DNA from: Amarobacter sp035326025 | GTDB lineage: Bacteria; Chloroflexota; Dehalococcoidia; Tepidiformales; Tepidiformaceae | Length of the DNA stretch: 64,000 bases | Assembly: GCA_035326025.1 (NCBI GenBank) | Contig: DAOKYT010000005.1 | Span: forward strand, 13,251 to 77,250 | Direction of reading: 5' to 3' | In this document: piece by piece, positions 34,451-41,680 of the stretch | Position numbering within the stretch: position 1 is the first letter of the stretch | Layout of the letters: the number at the start of each line of letters is the position of its first letter | The notes under the pieces: generated by a model | Databases searched by the model: none | What the model saw: only the letters and a program-made list of their open reading frames with translations | What the model was told of the DNA's origin: nothing | Made by a program: the position numbers and the translations under genes

Positions 34451-34957
34451 ATGGCCGCCGTTTCGCCCGACGACTTCAAGGGGGCGCTTGGCTCCTGGGC
34501 CTCGGGCGTGACCGTGGTGACCACCGCGCTCGATAGCCTGGTCTATGGCATCACGGTGTCGAGCTTCTCCTCGCTCTCACTCGATCCATTGCTGGTGATG
34601 GTGGCGCTCGCCGATAGCAACCACCTGCCGGGAATGATCAAGAGGTCCGGGCACTTCGCGGTGAGCATTCTTGCCGCCGGCCAGGAGGACGTTTCGGCAT
34701 ATTTCGCCACCTCCGGGCGCGACCCGCGGCCCGCGTTCGATTTCCCGGTAGTGGCGCGCCCGTGGCACACCGGCAGCCCGATCATCGAGGGTGCCATCGC
34801 GCACCTGGACTGCGAGCTGGAACAGGCGATCCAGGGCGGAGACCATACGATCGCGATCGGGCGGGTGGTCGGCGCGGCGTTCGACCGCGAACGGGAGCCG
34901 CTCGTGTATTTCCGCCGCGCGTACGTCGGCGTTACCGGGGTGCCCCATGGCGGTTAA
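34451..34957 (+). CDS. flavin reductase domain protein
   Basis: A 168-residue FMN-binding split-barrel protein of the flavin reductase-like family. It shows FKGALGSWASGVTVVTT at the start, GITVSSFSSLSLDPLLVMVA (FMN-contacting), KRSGHFAVSILAAGQ and the closing VYFRRAYVGV. Such proteins reduce FMN/FAD with NAD(P)H to feed two-component monooxygenases. The gap to the isomerase-like gene is 2 bases, and its end overlaps the next gene by 11 bases. No large monooxygenase component is in the window, so the partner is unknown. Confidence 0.88.
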   Translation: MAAVSPDDFKGALGSWASGVTVVTTALDSLVYGITVSSFSSLSLDPLLVMVALADSNHLPGMIKRSGHFAVSILAAGQEDVSAYFATSGRDPRPAFDFPVVARPWHTGSPIIEGAIAHLDCELEQAIQGGDHTIAIGRVVGAAFDREREPLVYFRRAYVGVTGVPHGG

Positions 34958-35258
34958 GGTCATCATCGAGCGCCGGGTACTGCCCGGCCAGGAGCGCCGG
35001 GTGCTCGAGCTCCTGCGAGCCCTTCGTATTCGTTGCCTCGACGAACCGGGGTACATCACCGGCGAGACCCTCCGCGATAGCGAGGATCCGCACAACCTGG
35101 TGGTGATCAGCACGTGGTTTGGTTTGGGCGATTGGCGCCGGTGGCACCACTCCGACGAACGCAAGGACTTCGAAACCCGAATCCGCCAGCACCTGGCCAC
35201 GCCCGAGCGCGTCCGCGTGCTCCTGGAGGGGCTCACGGAACACCACTCCGGGGCCTGA
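34947..35258 (+). CDS. antibiotic biosynthesis monooxygenase (ABM) domain protein
   Basis: A 103-residue dimeric alpha/beta-barrel protein. KVIIERRVLPGQERRVLELL and GYITGETLRDSEDPHNLVVISTW fit the ABM family, with WHHSDERKDFETRI as the second helix. Members are cofactor-free monooxygenases or haem-degrading/quinol enzymes; the actual role is unknown. It is coupled to the flavin reductase by an 11-base overlap. Confidence 0.82.
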   Translation: MAVKVIIERRVLPGQERRVLELLRALRIRCLDEPGYITGETLRDSEDPHNLVVISTWFGLGDWRRWHHSDERKDFETRIRQHLATPERVRVLLEGLTEHHSGA

Positions 35259-35288
35259 GCGAATCTGCTCACTCGCTCAGCGGTAACT

Positions 35289-35333
35289 TTGCGCAATTCC
35301 GCACAAGCGGGGTAGTATCCGCTTTCGGGAGGT
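35289..35333 (+). promoter_or_regulatory. promoter and Shine-Dalgarno of the Rieske protein gene
   Basis: TTGCGC (35289-35294), an 18-base spacer and TAGTAT (35313-35318), followed by GGGAGGT (35327-35333) seven bases before the GTG start at 35340. Confidence 0.6.
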
Positions 35334-35339
35334 CTGGCC

Positions 35340-36068
35340 GTGTCACCTGCGCTCGCATTTCTGGGCATCTCGATCCTCGGTACCTGGGGCCTGGCAAGCA
35401 TCGGCCTCATCGCCGGTGGGATCATTATGTTGTTTTTCCCCGGCGACCCGACGACCGCGTCCGATAACACCCTTGGCGGCATCGTCCTGATCGTCGCCGG
35501 CCTCGTCTCCGGTGGCCTCATGCAGGTCGTCGTGGCGCCGCTCCTTGGCCTCGATGCTCCCGTGCCACTGCGGGCCAAGGACATCAAGGCGCACGGCAAG
35601 TTCACCCGCTGGGCGAATGCTGGCCAGGTTCGCGATTATGTCGATGGAATGCCGAAGGAAGTCCGTCTCCGCGCCCAGCGCGTCCTCATCCTCCGCCAGG
35701 GCGAGCAGATCTACGCGATGAACGCGCTCTGCTCGCACGCTCGCCTGCCGATGGGCGGCATGCCTGGCTCGCCGGTGAAGGCCCAACCGCTGCAGGACGG
35801 TTGCGTGATGTGCCCGTTCCACGGCGCCCGCTTCGAAGTGGCGACCGGCAAAGTGGTTCGCCAACCGTTCAGCAGCCAGTTCAATAACGACCATCCCTTC
35901 CTCGGCGGGCTGCAGTCGAAGCTGTTCAAGCTGCTGCGGTTCATCCCCATGCCCTACCAGGCCTTGCCCGTGCCCAGGTTCGCGCGGCCCAGCATGGAAG
36001 CCGAGGACATGCAGACGTATCCCGTGAAGATCGAGGGCGAAGACATCATGGTGGGGCTCCCCCGCTAA
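35340..36068 (+). CDS. membrane-anchored Rieske [2Fe-2S] protein
   Basis: A 242-residue protein with two N-terminal transmembrane helices (about 5-34 and 44-71) and a soluble Rieske domain. Cluster ligands are Cys131 and His133 in LCSHARLP, and Cys158 and His161 in CPFHGARF, a canonical CxH...CxxH set. The C-terminal half has an extended segment to residue 242. It could serve a quinol-oxidising complex or an oxygenase chain; no cytochrome b lies nearby. GTG start chosen from the good Shine-Dalgarno and promoter spacing. Confidence 0.87.
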   Translation: MSPALAFLGISILGTWGLASIGLIAGGIIMLFFPGDPTTASDNTLGGIVLIVAGLVSGGLMQVVVAPLLGLDAPVPLRAKDIKAHGKFTRWANAGQVRDYVDGMPKEVRLRAQRVLILRQGEQIYAMNALCSHARLPMGGMPGSPVKAQPLQDGCVMCPFHGARFEVATGKVVRQPFSSQFNNDHPFLGGLQSKLFKLLRFIPMPYQALPVPRFARPSMEAEDMQTYPVKIEGEDIMVGLPR

Positions 36069-36097
36069 CCGCTCACCTTCCCCCCGCGCACACCCTC

Positions 36098-36119
36098 GGG
36101 CATGCTACACAGCATGCCC
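36098..36119. repeat. perfect 9-bp inverted repeat over a start region
   Basis: GGGCATGCT, loop ACAC, AGCATGCCC. The two candidate ATG starts of the following gene (36102, 36114) lie one in each arm. It can be a DNA operator, a hairpin that hides the start, or the end of the Rieske transcript. Confidence 0.6.
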
Positions 36120-37256
36120 GATTTGCTTTCCTGGCGGCCCAGGTTCCCGATCCTGGCGCATAAGACCTACCTCATCAACAACTCGCTCGGTGCCATGCCC
36201 GGCTCGGTGCCCGATTCGCTTAAGGAGTACACCACCCTCTGGGCCACCGAGGGCGTCGTCGCCTGGGACACGTGGCTGCCCGAGATCGCGAACACGGCGG
36301 CCATCATCGAAGACATCATCCGCGCGCCTCGCGGGTCGATGACCATGTGCCAGAACGTCACCAACGCCCTCGCCGGGATCCTCTCGTGCATCGAGTACGA
36401 TGGGCCGCGCAACGAAATCGTGTCCTGCGCCGGCGAGTTCCCCACCGTCGAGTACCTGCTGGACGGCCAGCGGCGGCTCGGCGCCCGCCCGATCCGGGTG
36501 GGGGACGACCCGCTCGTCTTCCCGGCGAGAGAACTCCTTGAGGCGATTACCCCGAGGACGGTCCTCGTCGTACTCTCCCACGTCCTGTTCCGGACCGCCG
36601 AGCTCGTCGATGTCCGGCCATTCGTCGAAAAGGCTCATCGCGCCGGCGCGCTCGTCGTCCTGGACGCCTACCAGTCGATGGGAGCAGTGCCCTTCAACGT
36701 GCTCGACCTCGACGTGGATTTCCTCGTCGGCGGGTCGGTCAAGTGGCTCTGCGGCGGCCCTGGAGCGGGCTACCTCTACGTACACCCCAACATCGTCGAC
36801 CGGCTGGAGCCAGCTTTCGCCGGCTGGTTTTCCCACGCCCGGCCGTTCGGGTTCGAGGCTCCGCCGGTCGAGTACGCCCCCGGCGTGGCGCGCTTCACGG
36901 GCGGGACGCCGAATATGCCTGCCTACTACCAGGCGCGCGAGGGTTACCGGATCATCCGCGAGGTGGGTGTCGCGGCCATCCGCGAGAATGCGCGCCACCA
37001 AAGCGCGATCCTCATCGATGGAGCCCTGGAGCGCGGGCTCACCGTGAACACCCCGCGCGACTTCGACCGCCGGGGCAACCACGTCACCGTGGACATGCCC
37101 GGGGCCCAGCAGGTGAAGGACGAGCTCATCCGGCGCGGGTTCGTGGTGGACTACCGTCCGGGCGCGGGTATCCGGATCGCGCCCCACTTCTACAACCGTG
37201 ACGACGAGTGCGTGGCCATCCTCGACGAGATCGATGCAATCCGGCAGGGCCGCTAG
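36114..37256 (+). CDS. class V PLP-dependent aminotransferase (kynureninase/cysteine-desulfurase fold)
   Basis: A 380-residue fold-type I enzyme. VVLDAYQSMGAVPFNV gives the cofactor Asp and Gln, GGSVKWLCGGPGAGYLYV gives the Schiff-base Lys (about residue 210), and FTGGTPNMPAYYQAREG and the C-terminal Arg region (GAGIRIAPHFYN) complete the pattern. The kynureninase-like C-terminus fits best, but the enzyme could equally act on another amino acid. ATG 36114 gives a natural N-terminus; ATG 36102 adds four residues and lies in the left arm of a perfect inverted repeat. Confidence 0.83.
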   Translation: MPDLLSWRPRFPILAHKTYLINNSLGAMPGSVPDSLKEYTTLWATEGVVAWDTWLPEIANTAAIIEDIIRAPRGSMTMCQNVTNALAGILSCIEYDGPRNEIVSCAGEFPTVEYLLDGQRRLGARPIRVGDDPLVFPARELLEAITPRTVLVVLSHVLFRTAELVDVRPFVEKAHRAGALVVLDAYQSMGAVPFNVLDLDVDFLVGGSVKWLCGGPGAGYLYVHPNIVDRLEPAFAGWFSHARPFGFEAPPVEYAPGVARFTGGTPNMPAYYQAREGYRIIREVGVAAIRENARHQSAILIDGALERGLTVNTPRDFDRRGNHVTVDMPGAQQVKDELIRRGFVVDYRPGAGIRIAPHFYNRDDECVAILDEIDAIRQGR

Positions 37257-37448
37257 CGAGAGGAGACCGGGAAGGCGGCTCAGGCGCCGGCGGTCGGCCG
37301 TCGCCGAGCGATACGCCCCATGCCGGCCGTCACCGGGATCGTGCGCCAACCATGGTGAATGCCTCCGAGGCCACGGCGAGGCTGGCGCACGCGGCCCCTG
37401 GAACGGACATGCGGGACCGGGGCATCTGTTGCGCCTGTGCCAGCATCG

Positions 37449-38312
37449 CTATTCGGTGTAGCGGAAGAAGCCGCGTCCTGTCTTACGCCCCAGGTGTCCC
37501 AGGCTGACGAGCCTGCGGAGCAGCGTGGGCGCCTTGAACCTGGGCTGACCGTACTCCTCGAACATGCTCTCCGCGATGAGCTTGAGCGTGTCGAGGCCGA
37601 TCAGGTCCGCCGTCGCCAGCGGCCCCATGGTGTGGTTCAGCCCCACCTTGCACGCGTTGTCGATGTCCTCGGCGGTCGCGACGCCGTTATCGAGCATCTC
37701 GATGGCATCGAAGATGAACGGCACCAGGAGGCGGTTCGCGATGAAGCCCGGCGTGTCCTTCACCTGCACCGCCACGCGGCCCAGCTGTTCACAGAACTGC
37801 ATGGCGTCGCGGAGGGTCTCCTCGGTCGTGCTCGCGGTAGATACGACCTCCACGAGCTTGAGCGCCCAGGGCGGATTGAAGAAATGCAGTCCGATCACTC
37901 GCTCGGGACGGCCGCTCGCGGCCGCCAGGTCGCTCAGGGGGAGCGAACTCGTGTTGCTGGCGAGCAGTGCATCGCCCCGGCAGACCTCACCAAGCCGCCG
38001 GAAGACACCGCTCTTCACGGTGATGTCTTCCACCACCGCCTCGATCACCGCCTCCATGCGCGCCATGCTCGTGAGGGAGTCGATATCCGAAGCCCCGGAG
38101 AGGCGGTGGCAGGCCTCTTCGCACGCCTGTGGCGTGATGCGTCCACGGTCCGCCTCTCGCTCGAGCCGCCGCCGGATGCCAGCGATGGCGGTTTCCACCC
38201 GGGCCTGGTCGACGTCGACGAGGGTCACGTGGAACCCATGGTAGGCCGCCACCTGCGCGATCCCGCTCCCCATCAGTCCCGATCCAATCACGCCGACTTT
38301 CTCGATGCGCAT
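37449..38312 (-). CDS. 3-hydroxyacyl-CoA (3-hydroxybutyryl-CoA) dehydrogenase
   Basis: A 287-residue NAD(P)-dependent enzyme that oxidises 3-hydroxyacyl-CoA or reduces acetoacetyl-CoA. It has the dinucleotide motif GVIGSGLMGSG at residues 7-17, LVDVDQARV, ASNTSSLPL with the catalytic Ser, and GLHFFNPPWALKLVEVV with the catalytic His. NRLLVPFIFDAI begins the C-terminal dimerisation domain, and the end reads LGRKTGRGFF. Length is typical of single-domain HbdA/PaaH. ATG 38312 is supported by GGGAG five bases upstream; ATG 38324 is an alternative. The 192 bases beyond its end (37257-37448) hold nothing recognisable. Confidence 0.94.
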   Translation of the reverse strand: MRIEKVGVIGSGLMGSGIAQVAAYHGFHVTLVDVDQARVETAIAGIRRRLEREADRGRITPQACEEACHRLSGASDIDSLTSMARMEAVIEAVVEDITVKSGVFRRLGEVCRGDALLASNTSSLPLSDLAAASGRPERVIGLHFFNPPWALKLVEVVSTASTTEETLRDAMQFCEQLGRVAVQVKDTPGFIANRLLVPFIFDAIEMLDNGVATAEDIDNACKVGLNHTMGPLATADLIGLDTLKLIAESMFEEYGQPRFKAPTLLRRLVSLGHLGRKTGRGFFRYTE

Positions 38313-38356
38313 GTGATCTCCCATCCGGTTCGGCTATCCATCCATAGCCCCCGGGC

Positions 38357-38406
38357 ATTCTACCGGTGGCGCCACCGGGGCGCGACCGCCATACCGATGG
38401 TAGACT
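38357..38406. promoter_or_regulatory. divergent -10 boxes between dehydrogenase and dehydratase genes
   Basis: On the - strand TAGAAT (38362-38357) faces the dehydrogenase. On the + strand TAGACT (38401-38406) precedes the dehydratase pair, with CAGGAG at 38418-38423 before the ATG at 38429. Confidence 0.5.
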
Positions 38407-38428
38407 GCGACCACCAACAGGAGCTGCC

Positions 38429-38890
38429 ATGTCTGTACCAGAACAGAGCCTCATCACCGACGAACACCGCGCCCAGATTGGCCGGAAGAGCGACCCCGTG
38501 AAGGTCGTCATCAAGGAAGAAGACGCGCGCCGCATGCGCGATATCCTGGGCGACAACGACCCCCGGTACGCCGACGGGACCGGGATCGCGCCCCCGTATG
38601 TGATTGCGGGCATGGGCAGCGGCCCACGCCGCGGGATGCCCCAGGTGTTGCCCGGCGGGCTGCTCACCCAGCAGGAATGGAAGTTCACCCGGCCCTTCAA
38701 GATCGGCGAGGAACTGACCGCCATTTCCCAGGTGTTCGACATTCGCGATCGCCTCGGCGGCCGCTACGGGTACAGCGTCCTTGTCACCGAGGGGACCGAG
38801 TACTACGACGCCAGCGGAAACCAGGTCGCCTCGGCGATGATCACCATCACCCAGTTCGACCCGAAGACGCAGAGAAAGGGCGACGAATGA
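38429..38890 (+). CDS. MaoC-like dehydratase, N-terminal type (FAS1-like/HadA-like)
   Basis: A 153-residue hot-dog protein of the FAS1-like dehydratase domain type. KVVIKEEDARRMRDILGDND is the first helix with the NDP turn, APPYVIAGM the pocket strand and LTQQEWKFTRPFKIGEELTA the long strand. Alone such domains usually lack the catalytic dyad and pair with a MaoC partner, here the next gene, whose ATG overlaps this stop by 4 bases. Together they would hydrate enoyl-CoA/ACP or dehydrate 3-hydroxyacyl thioesters. Confidence 0.82.
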   Translation: MSVPEQSLITDEHRAQIGRKSDPVKVVIKEEDARRMRDILGDNDPRYADGTGIAPPYVIAGMGSGPRRGMPQVLPGGLLTQQEWKFTRPFKIGEELTAISQVFDIRDRLGGRYGYSVLVTEGTEYYDASGNQVASAMITITQFDPKTQRKGDE

Positions 38891-39318
38891 CCCAGCGCTA
38901 CTACGAAGATGTGAACGTGGGCGACGAGACCGAGCCACTGGAGCGGACGCCCACCACCGACATGGCGATCGATTTCTTCGGCCGCGACAACCCGACCAAC
39001 CCGGCCTTCTCCGACATCGAGGCTGGCAAGCGCCTGGGAGTGGGTGGAGCGCTGGTGCCCGGACTGCTGAAGCTCTCGTGGCTGACGCAATACGTCAGTG
39101 ACTGGGCCGGTACGGCAGCCGAGATCCGCAACCTCCGCGCCGCCTACCGCCGCCCCGACGTCGCCGACCGGCCCCTCGTCCTTGCCGGCCGGGTGGTCGA
39201 CAAGCGCATCGAGGATGGCAAGCCGATCGTCGAGCTCGAGGTTGTCACCCTCGCCGATGGACAGCCGAGCACGCGGGCCAACGTACAGGTCGAGCTACCA
39301 ACACGTAGCCAGCAATAG
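38887..39318 (+). CDS. MaoC-like dehydratase, C-terminal type (HadB-like)
   Basis: A 143-residue hot-dog protein. RYYEDVNVGDETEPLERTPT begins the domain; MAIDFFGRDNPTNPAFSD replaces the usual hydratase-2 Asp-x(4)-His pattern with Asp but no clear His, so catalytic competence is uncertain. GGALVPGLLKLSWLTQYVSDW and the C-terminal strands fit the family. Its start overlaps the partner gene (ATGA), supporting an obligate heterodimer. With the divergent 3-hydroxyacyl-CoA dehydrogenase it forms two steps of a beta-oxidation-like pathway. Confidence 0.82.
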   Translation: MTQRYYEDVNVGDETEPLERTPTTDMAIDFFGRDNPTNPAFSDIEAGKRLGVGGALVPGLLKLSWLTQYVSDWAGTAAEIRNLRAAYRRPDVADRPLVLAGRVVDKRIEDGKPIVELEVVTLADGQPSTRANVQVELPTRSQQ

Positions 39319-39420
39319 GCACTTACCCAACAGAGGCTGCTTCCTCAACTGGAAGGAGTTGCTGGTGCAATCGCTGAGCCCGCGACACCCCGGGGAGATA
39401 TCCCATGCCCGCTGCAGCCG

Positions 39421-39446
39421 CTCCCGGCGTCATCTCCCGGCGTCAT
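39421..39446 (+). repeat. 13-bp perfect tandem repeat (two copies)
   Basis: CTCCCGGCGTCAT occurs twice back to back in the 235-base region between the dehydratase gene and tRNA-Asp. Nothing else in 39319-39512 is recognised; a 90-codon frame that runs on through the tRNA is not credible. Confidence 0.6.
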
Positions 39447-39512
39447 GGTGGAGGGAGCGGGGCCCCCGCGGGTGCGGAAAGCCCAGGCTTTGAGAACCGA
39501 AGGCTGGTTACC

Positions 39513-39541
39513 TTGCCCGGGAGGCGCGCGGCAACTACGAT
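39513..39541 (+). promoter_or_regulatory. promoter of tRNA-Asp
   Basis: TTGCCC (39513-39518), a 17-base spacer and TACGAT (39536-39541), ending 12 bases before the tRNA. Confidence 0.6.
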
Positions 39542-39553
39542 GAACGAGTTAGG

Positions 39554-39630
39554 GGCCCCGTGGTGTAGCGGCCTAACATGCCACCCTGTCAAGGTGGAGA
39601 TCGGCGGTTCGAATCCGCTCGGGGTCGCCA
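39554..39630 (+). tRNA. tRNA-Asp (anticodon GTC)
   Basis: A 77-base cloverleaf with encoded CCA. The acceptor GGCCCCG pairs with CGGGGTC (one G-T). The anticodon stem CCACC/GGTGG encloses CTGTCAA (GTC), and the T arm GGCGG-TTCGAAT-CCGCT closes with one G-T pair. The discriminator is G, as expected for tRNA-Asp. Confidence 0.97.
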
Positions 39631-39640
39631 GCTCTTTCGT

Positions 39641-39658
39641 GCCGCCCGGCCGGGCGGC
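39641..39658 (+). terminator. GC hairpin after tRNA-Asp
   Basis: A perfect 18-base palindrome (GCCGCCCGG/CCGGGCGGC) starts 10 bases after the tRNA. There is no U-tract, so it may act as a weak terminator or a processing stop. The following 230 bases to the serS stop contain nothing recognised. Confidence 0.45.
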
Positions 39659-39889
39659 AACAGCCGCAAGGTGAACGGCGAGGGTCGGGCGAAGCCTTAT
39701 CCGCATCGTTGTCACGCCCGCAAAGCTCGGCCAGGCTGCCCCTGATTTGCGAGACCGATCTCGTAGCAATCCTCCCACGGTACACCGGCGCGCTGGCGCG
39801 GCAAACGCCCAAAGTGGGGAAAGCGGTGCGCCGCGTCTGCGGCGTCATTCTCGCGAGCGGCGGTGCATTTGCGCCCCAGCTGCGGAGAC

Positions 39890-41170
39890 TCACTCCTGCT
39901 GGCCCCTGAGCGGGATCACGTCTATCCCCATGTACGGCCGCAAGGCCGCGGGCACTTCGATGCTCCCATCGGCGCGCTGGTAGTTCTCCATCACCGCGAT
40001 AACCGTGCGCGGCAGCGCGAGTCCGCTCGCGTTCAGCATGTGCGGGTGCCCGATCGGCTGGTCGCCTCCAGGCCGGTAGCGGATGTTTGCCCGGCGGGCC
40101 TGGAAGTCGAGGCAGTTGGAGGCTGAGCTCACCTCGAGCCACTCACCCTGGCCCGGCGCCCAGATCTCCAGGTCGAACGTCCGGGTGGCGTTGAAGCCAA
40201 TATCCCCCGAGCACAGCTCCACCAGGCGGTAGGGCAGGCCGAGTATTTCGGGGATCGCGCGCGCGCGCGCCACCAGCAGGCCGAGCTCCGCCGGGCTCTG
40301 TTCCGGCTCGCAATAGACGAACATCTCGACTTTCTCGAACTGGTGCCCGCGCTTGATGCCGCGCACATCGCGCCCGGCGCTCATCTTTTCGCGGCGGAAG
40401 CACGGCGTGTGGCCGACAAACCGCATGGGAAGCTGGCCCGCGGGGAGGATTTCATCACGGAAGAGGTTGACAAACGCCACTTCGGCTGTGGGGATGAAGT
40501 AGTAATCCTCCTCGGCGTCCCGGTACAGGTTGTCCCGGAATTTCGGAAGCTGGCCGGAAGCGTAGAGCGAGGCCTCGTTGAGCATGTAGGGCAGGTAGGC
40601 TTCAGCGAACCCCGCCCGCCCGTGTTCGTCGAGCATCAGCTGGATGAGCGCGCGCTGCAGCCGCGCCAGCGGCCCATGCAGCGTGTAAAACCGCGAGCCT
40701 GACATCTTCGCGCCACGTTCGATGTCCAGGCCGCCAACCATCTCGCCGAGCTCCCAGTGCGGACGGGGAAGGAAGTCGAAATGCGGCAATTCGCCTACTG
40801 TTTCGACCACGCGGTTCGAGGTTTCGTCGGGGCCCTTTGGCACGCTGGGGTCGAGGATGTTGGGAACCTCGTACAGCCTTTCCCGCAGTTCGGTCTCGAC
40901 CTTCTTGAGGAGCCCATCCAGCCGGTCGATTTCGTCGCCGACCAGCCGCATTTCCGCGATGCGGAGCTCGCGGGCGGCCGCATCCCTGGACTGGCCGATG
41001 GCCTTGCTCACCGTGTTCCGCTTCGCGCGCAACGCTTCGACCTGCCGCAGCAACCTGCGGCGCTCCTCATCGAGCTGAAGGATCCGGTCGATGGGCGCGG
41101 TGGTGTTCCTGAGCAGGACATCGCGCTTCACGCGCTCCACGTTTTCGCGGATGTACTGCAGGCTCAGCAT
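39890..41170 (-). CDS. serS: seryl-tRNA synthetase
   Basis: Class II synthetase of 426 residues charging tRNA-Ser (and tRNA-Sec where present). The N-terminal long antiparallel coiled coil spans residues ~25-100. Motif 2 is in GHTPCFRREKMSAGRDVRG, motif 3 in GLALPRTVIAVMENYQRADG, and TAEVAFVNLFRDEILP precedes motif 2. The usual N-terminus (MLSLQYIRENVERVK) and length are intact. It starts 3 bases after the Nudix gene stop, within a greA-lysS-nudix-serS operon. Confidence 0.97.
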   Translation of the reverse strand: MLSLQYIRENVERVKRDVLLRNTTAPIDRILQLDEERRRLLRQVEALRAKRNTVSKAIGQSRDAAARELRIAEMRLVGDEIDRLDGLLKKVETELRERLYEVPNILDPSVPKGPDETSNRVVETVGELPHFDFLPRPHWELGEMVGGLDIERGAKMSGSRFYTLHGPLARLQRALIQLMLDEHGRAGFAEAYLPYMLNEASLYASGQLPKFRDNLYRDAEEDYYFIPTAEVAFVNLFRDEILPAGQLPMRFVGHTPCFRREKMSAGRDVRGIKRGHQFEKVEMFVYCEPEQSPAELGLLVARARAIPEILGLPYRLVELCSGDIGFNATRTFDLEIWAPGQGEWLEVSSASNCLDFQARRANIRYRPGGDQPIGHPHMLNASGLALPRTVIAVMENYQRADGSIEVPAALRPYMGIDVIPLRGQQE

Positions 41171-41173
41171 GGT

Positions 41174-41680
41174 TCAGGGCTCCAGGGCCGCGGCGGCGGC
41201 GAGTGCGCGAATACCGAGGAGGCGGACGTCCTCGGCAACCGGCACGAGCGTACCATCGGGTGCCGGGAGGGAAAACGCCTCCGCAAGCTCCTCTCCACAA
41301 CACCAGCGATGCTCGCCATGTGGAATCCGGGCATCAAAATCCACGCCGCTCCGCGCGATCGTGAAGTACACATGGTCGATGTGCTGGTGGAACGGCTGGT
41401 CGTCGCGGACGATGTCTTCGACGAGGATGACCGCGGGCGGTGGGAGCACCAGCGGCCGGTCGACCACCAGGAGGCCGGCGGGCGGGATAACGTCGACCGT
41501 CAGGCCAGACTCCTCCAGCGCCTCGCGCATCGCTCCCTGGACCGGGTCCTCGTTTGGCTCGAGGTGTCCGCCCGGCGGCAACCACATCCGCAGCTTCCGG
41601 TGCCAGAGCAACAGCGTCCTTCCGCCCGCCACCACGTAGGCAGTCGCCGTGTGGTGCCGCTCGAAGGGTGGCTCGCTCAC
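41174..41680 (-). CDS. Nudix hydrolase
   Basis: A 168-residue hydrolase of nucleoside diphosphate derivatives. The Nudix box is GGHLEPNEDPVQGAMREALEESG in pattern (Gx5Ex7REUxEExG), at about residues 37-59, with metal-binding Glu in REALEESG. The His-rich segment HQHIDHVYFTIA follows. The substrate is unknown. The ATG overlaps the lysS stop by 4 bases, so the gene is translationally coupled between lysS and serS, where a housecleaning role toward aminoacyl-adenylate or nucleotide by-products is conceivable. Confidence 0.88.
   Translation of the reverse strand: MSEPPFERHHTATAYVVAGGRTLLLWHRKLRMWLPPGGHLEPNEDPVQGAMREALEESGLTVDVIPPAGLLVVDRPLVLPPPAVILVEDIVRDDQPFHQHIDHVYFTIARSGVDFDARIPHGEHRWCCGEELAEAFSLPAPDGTLVPVAEDVRLLGIRALAAAAALEP

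Noticed and set aside
36105..37349. Long minus-strand open frame opposite the class V aminotransferase
   Set aside because: Antisense shadow of a clear PLP enzyme; composition is typical of reversed GC-rich codons.
39405..39674. Plus-strand frame through tRNA-Asp, and minus-strand frames across the same tRNA
   Set aside because: Typical false ORFs produced by translating tRNA sequence; the tRNA structure is unambiguous.
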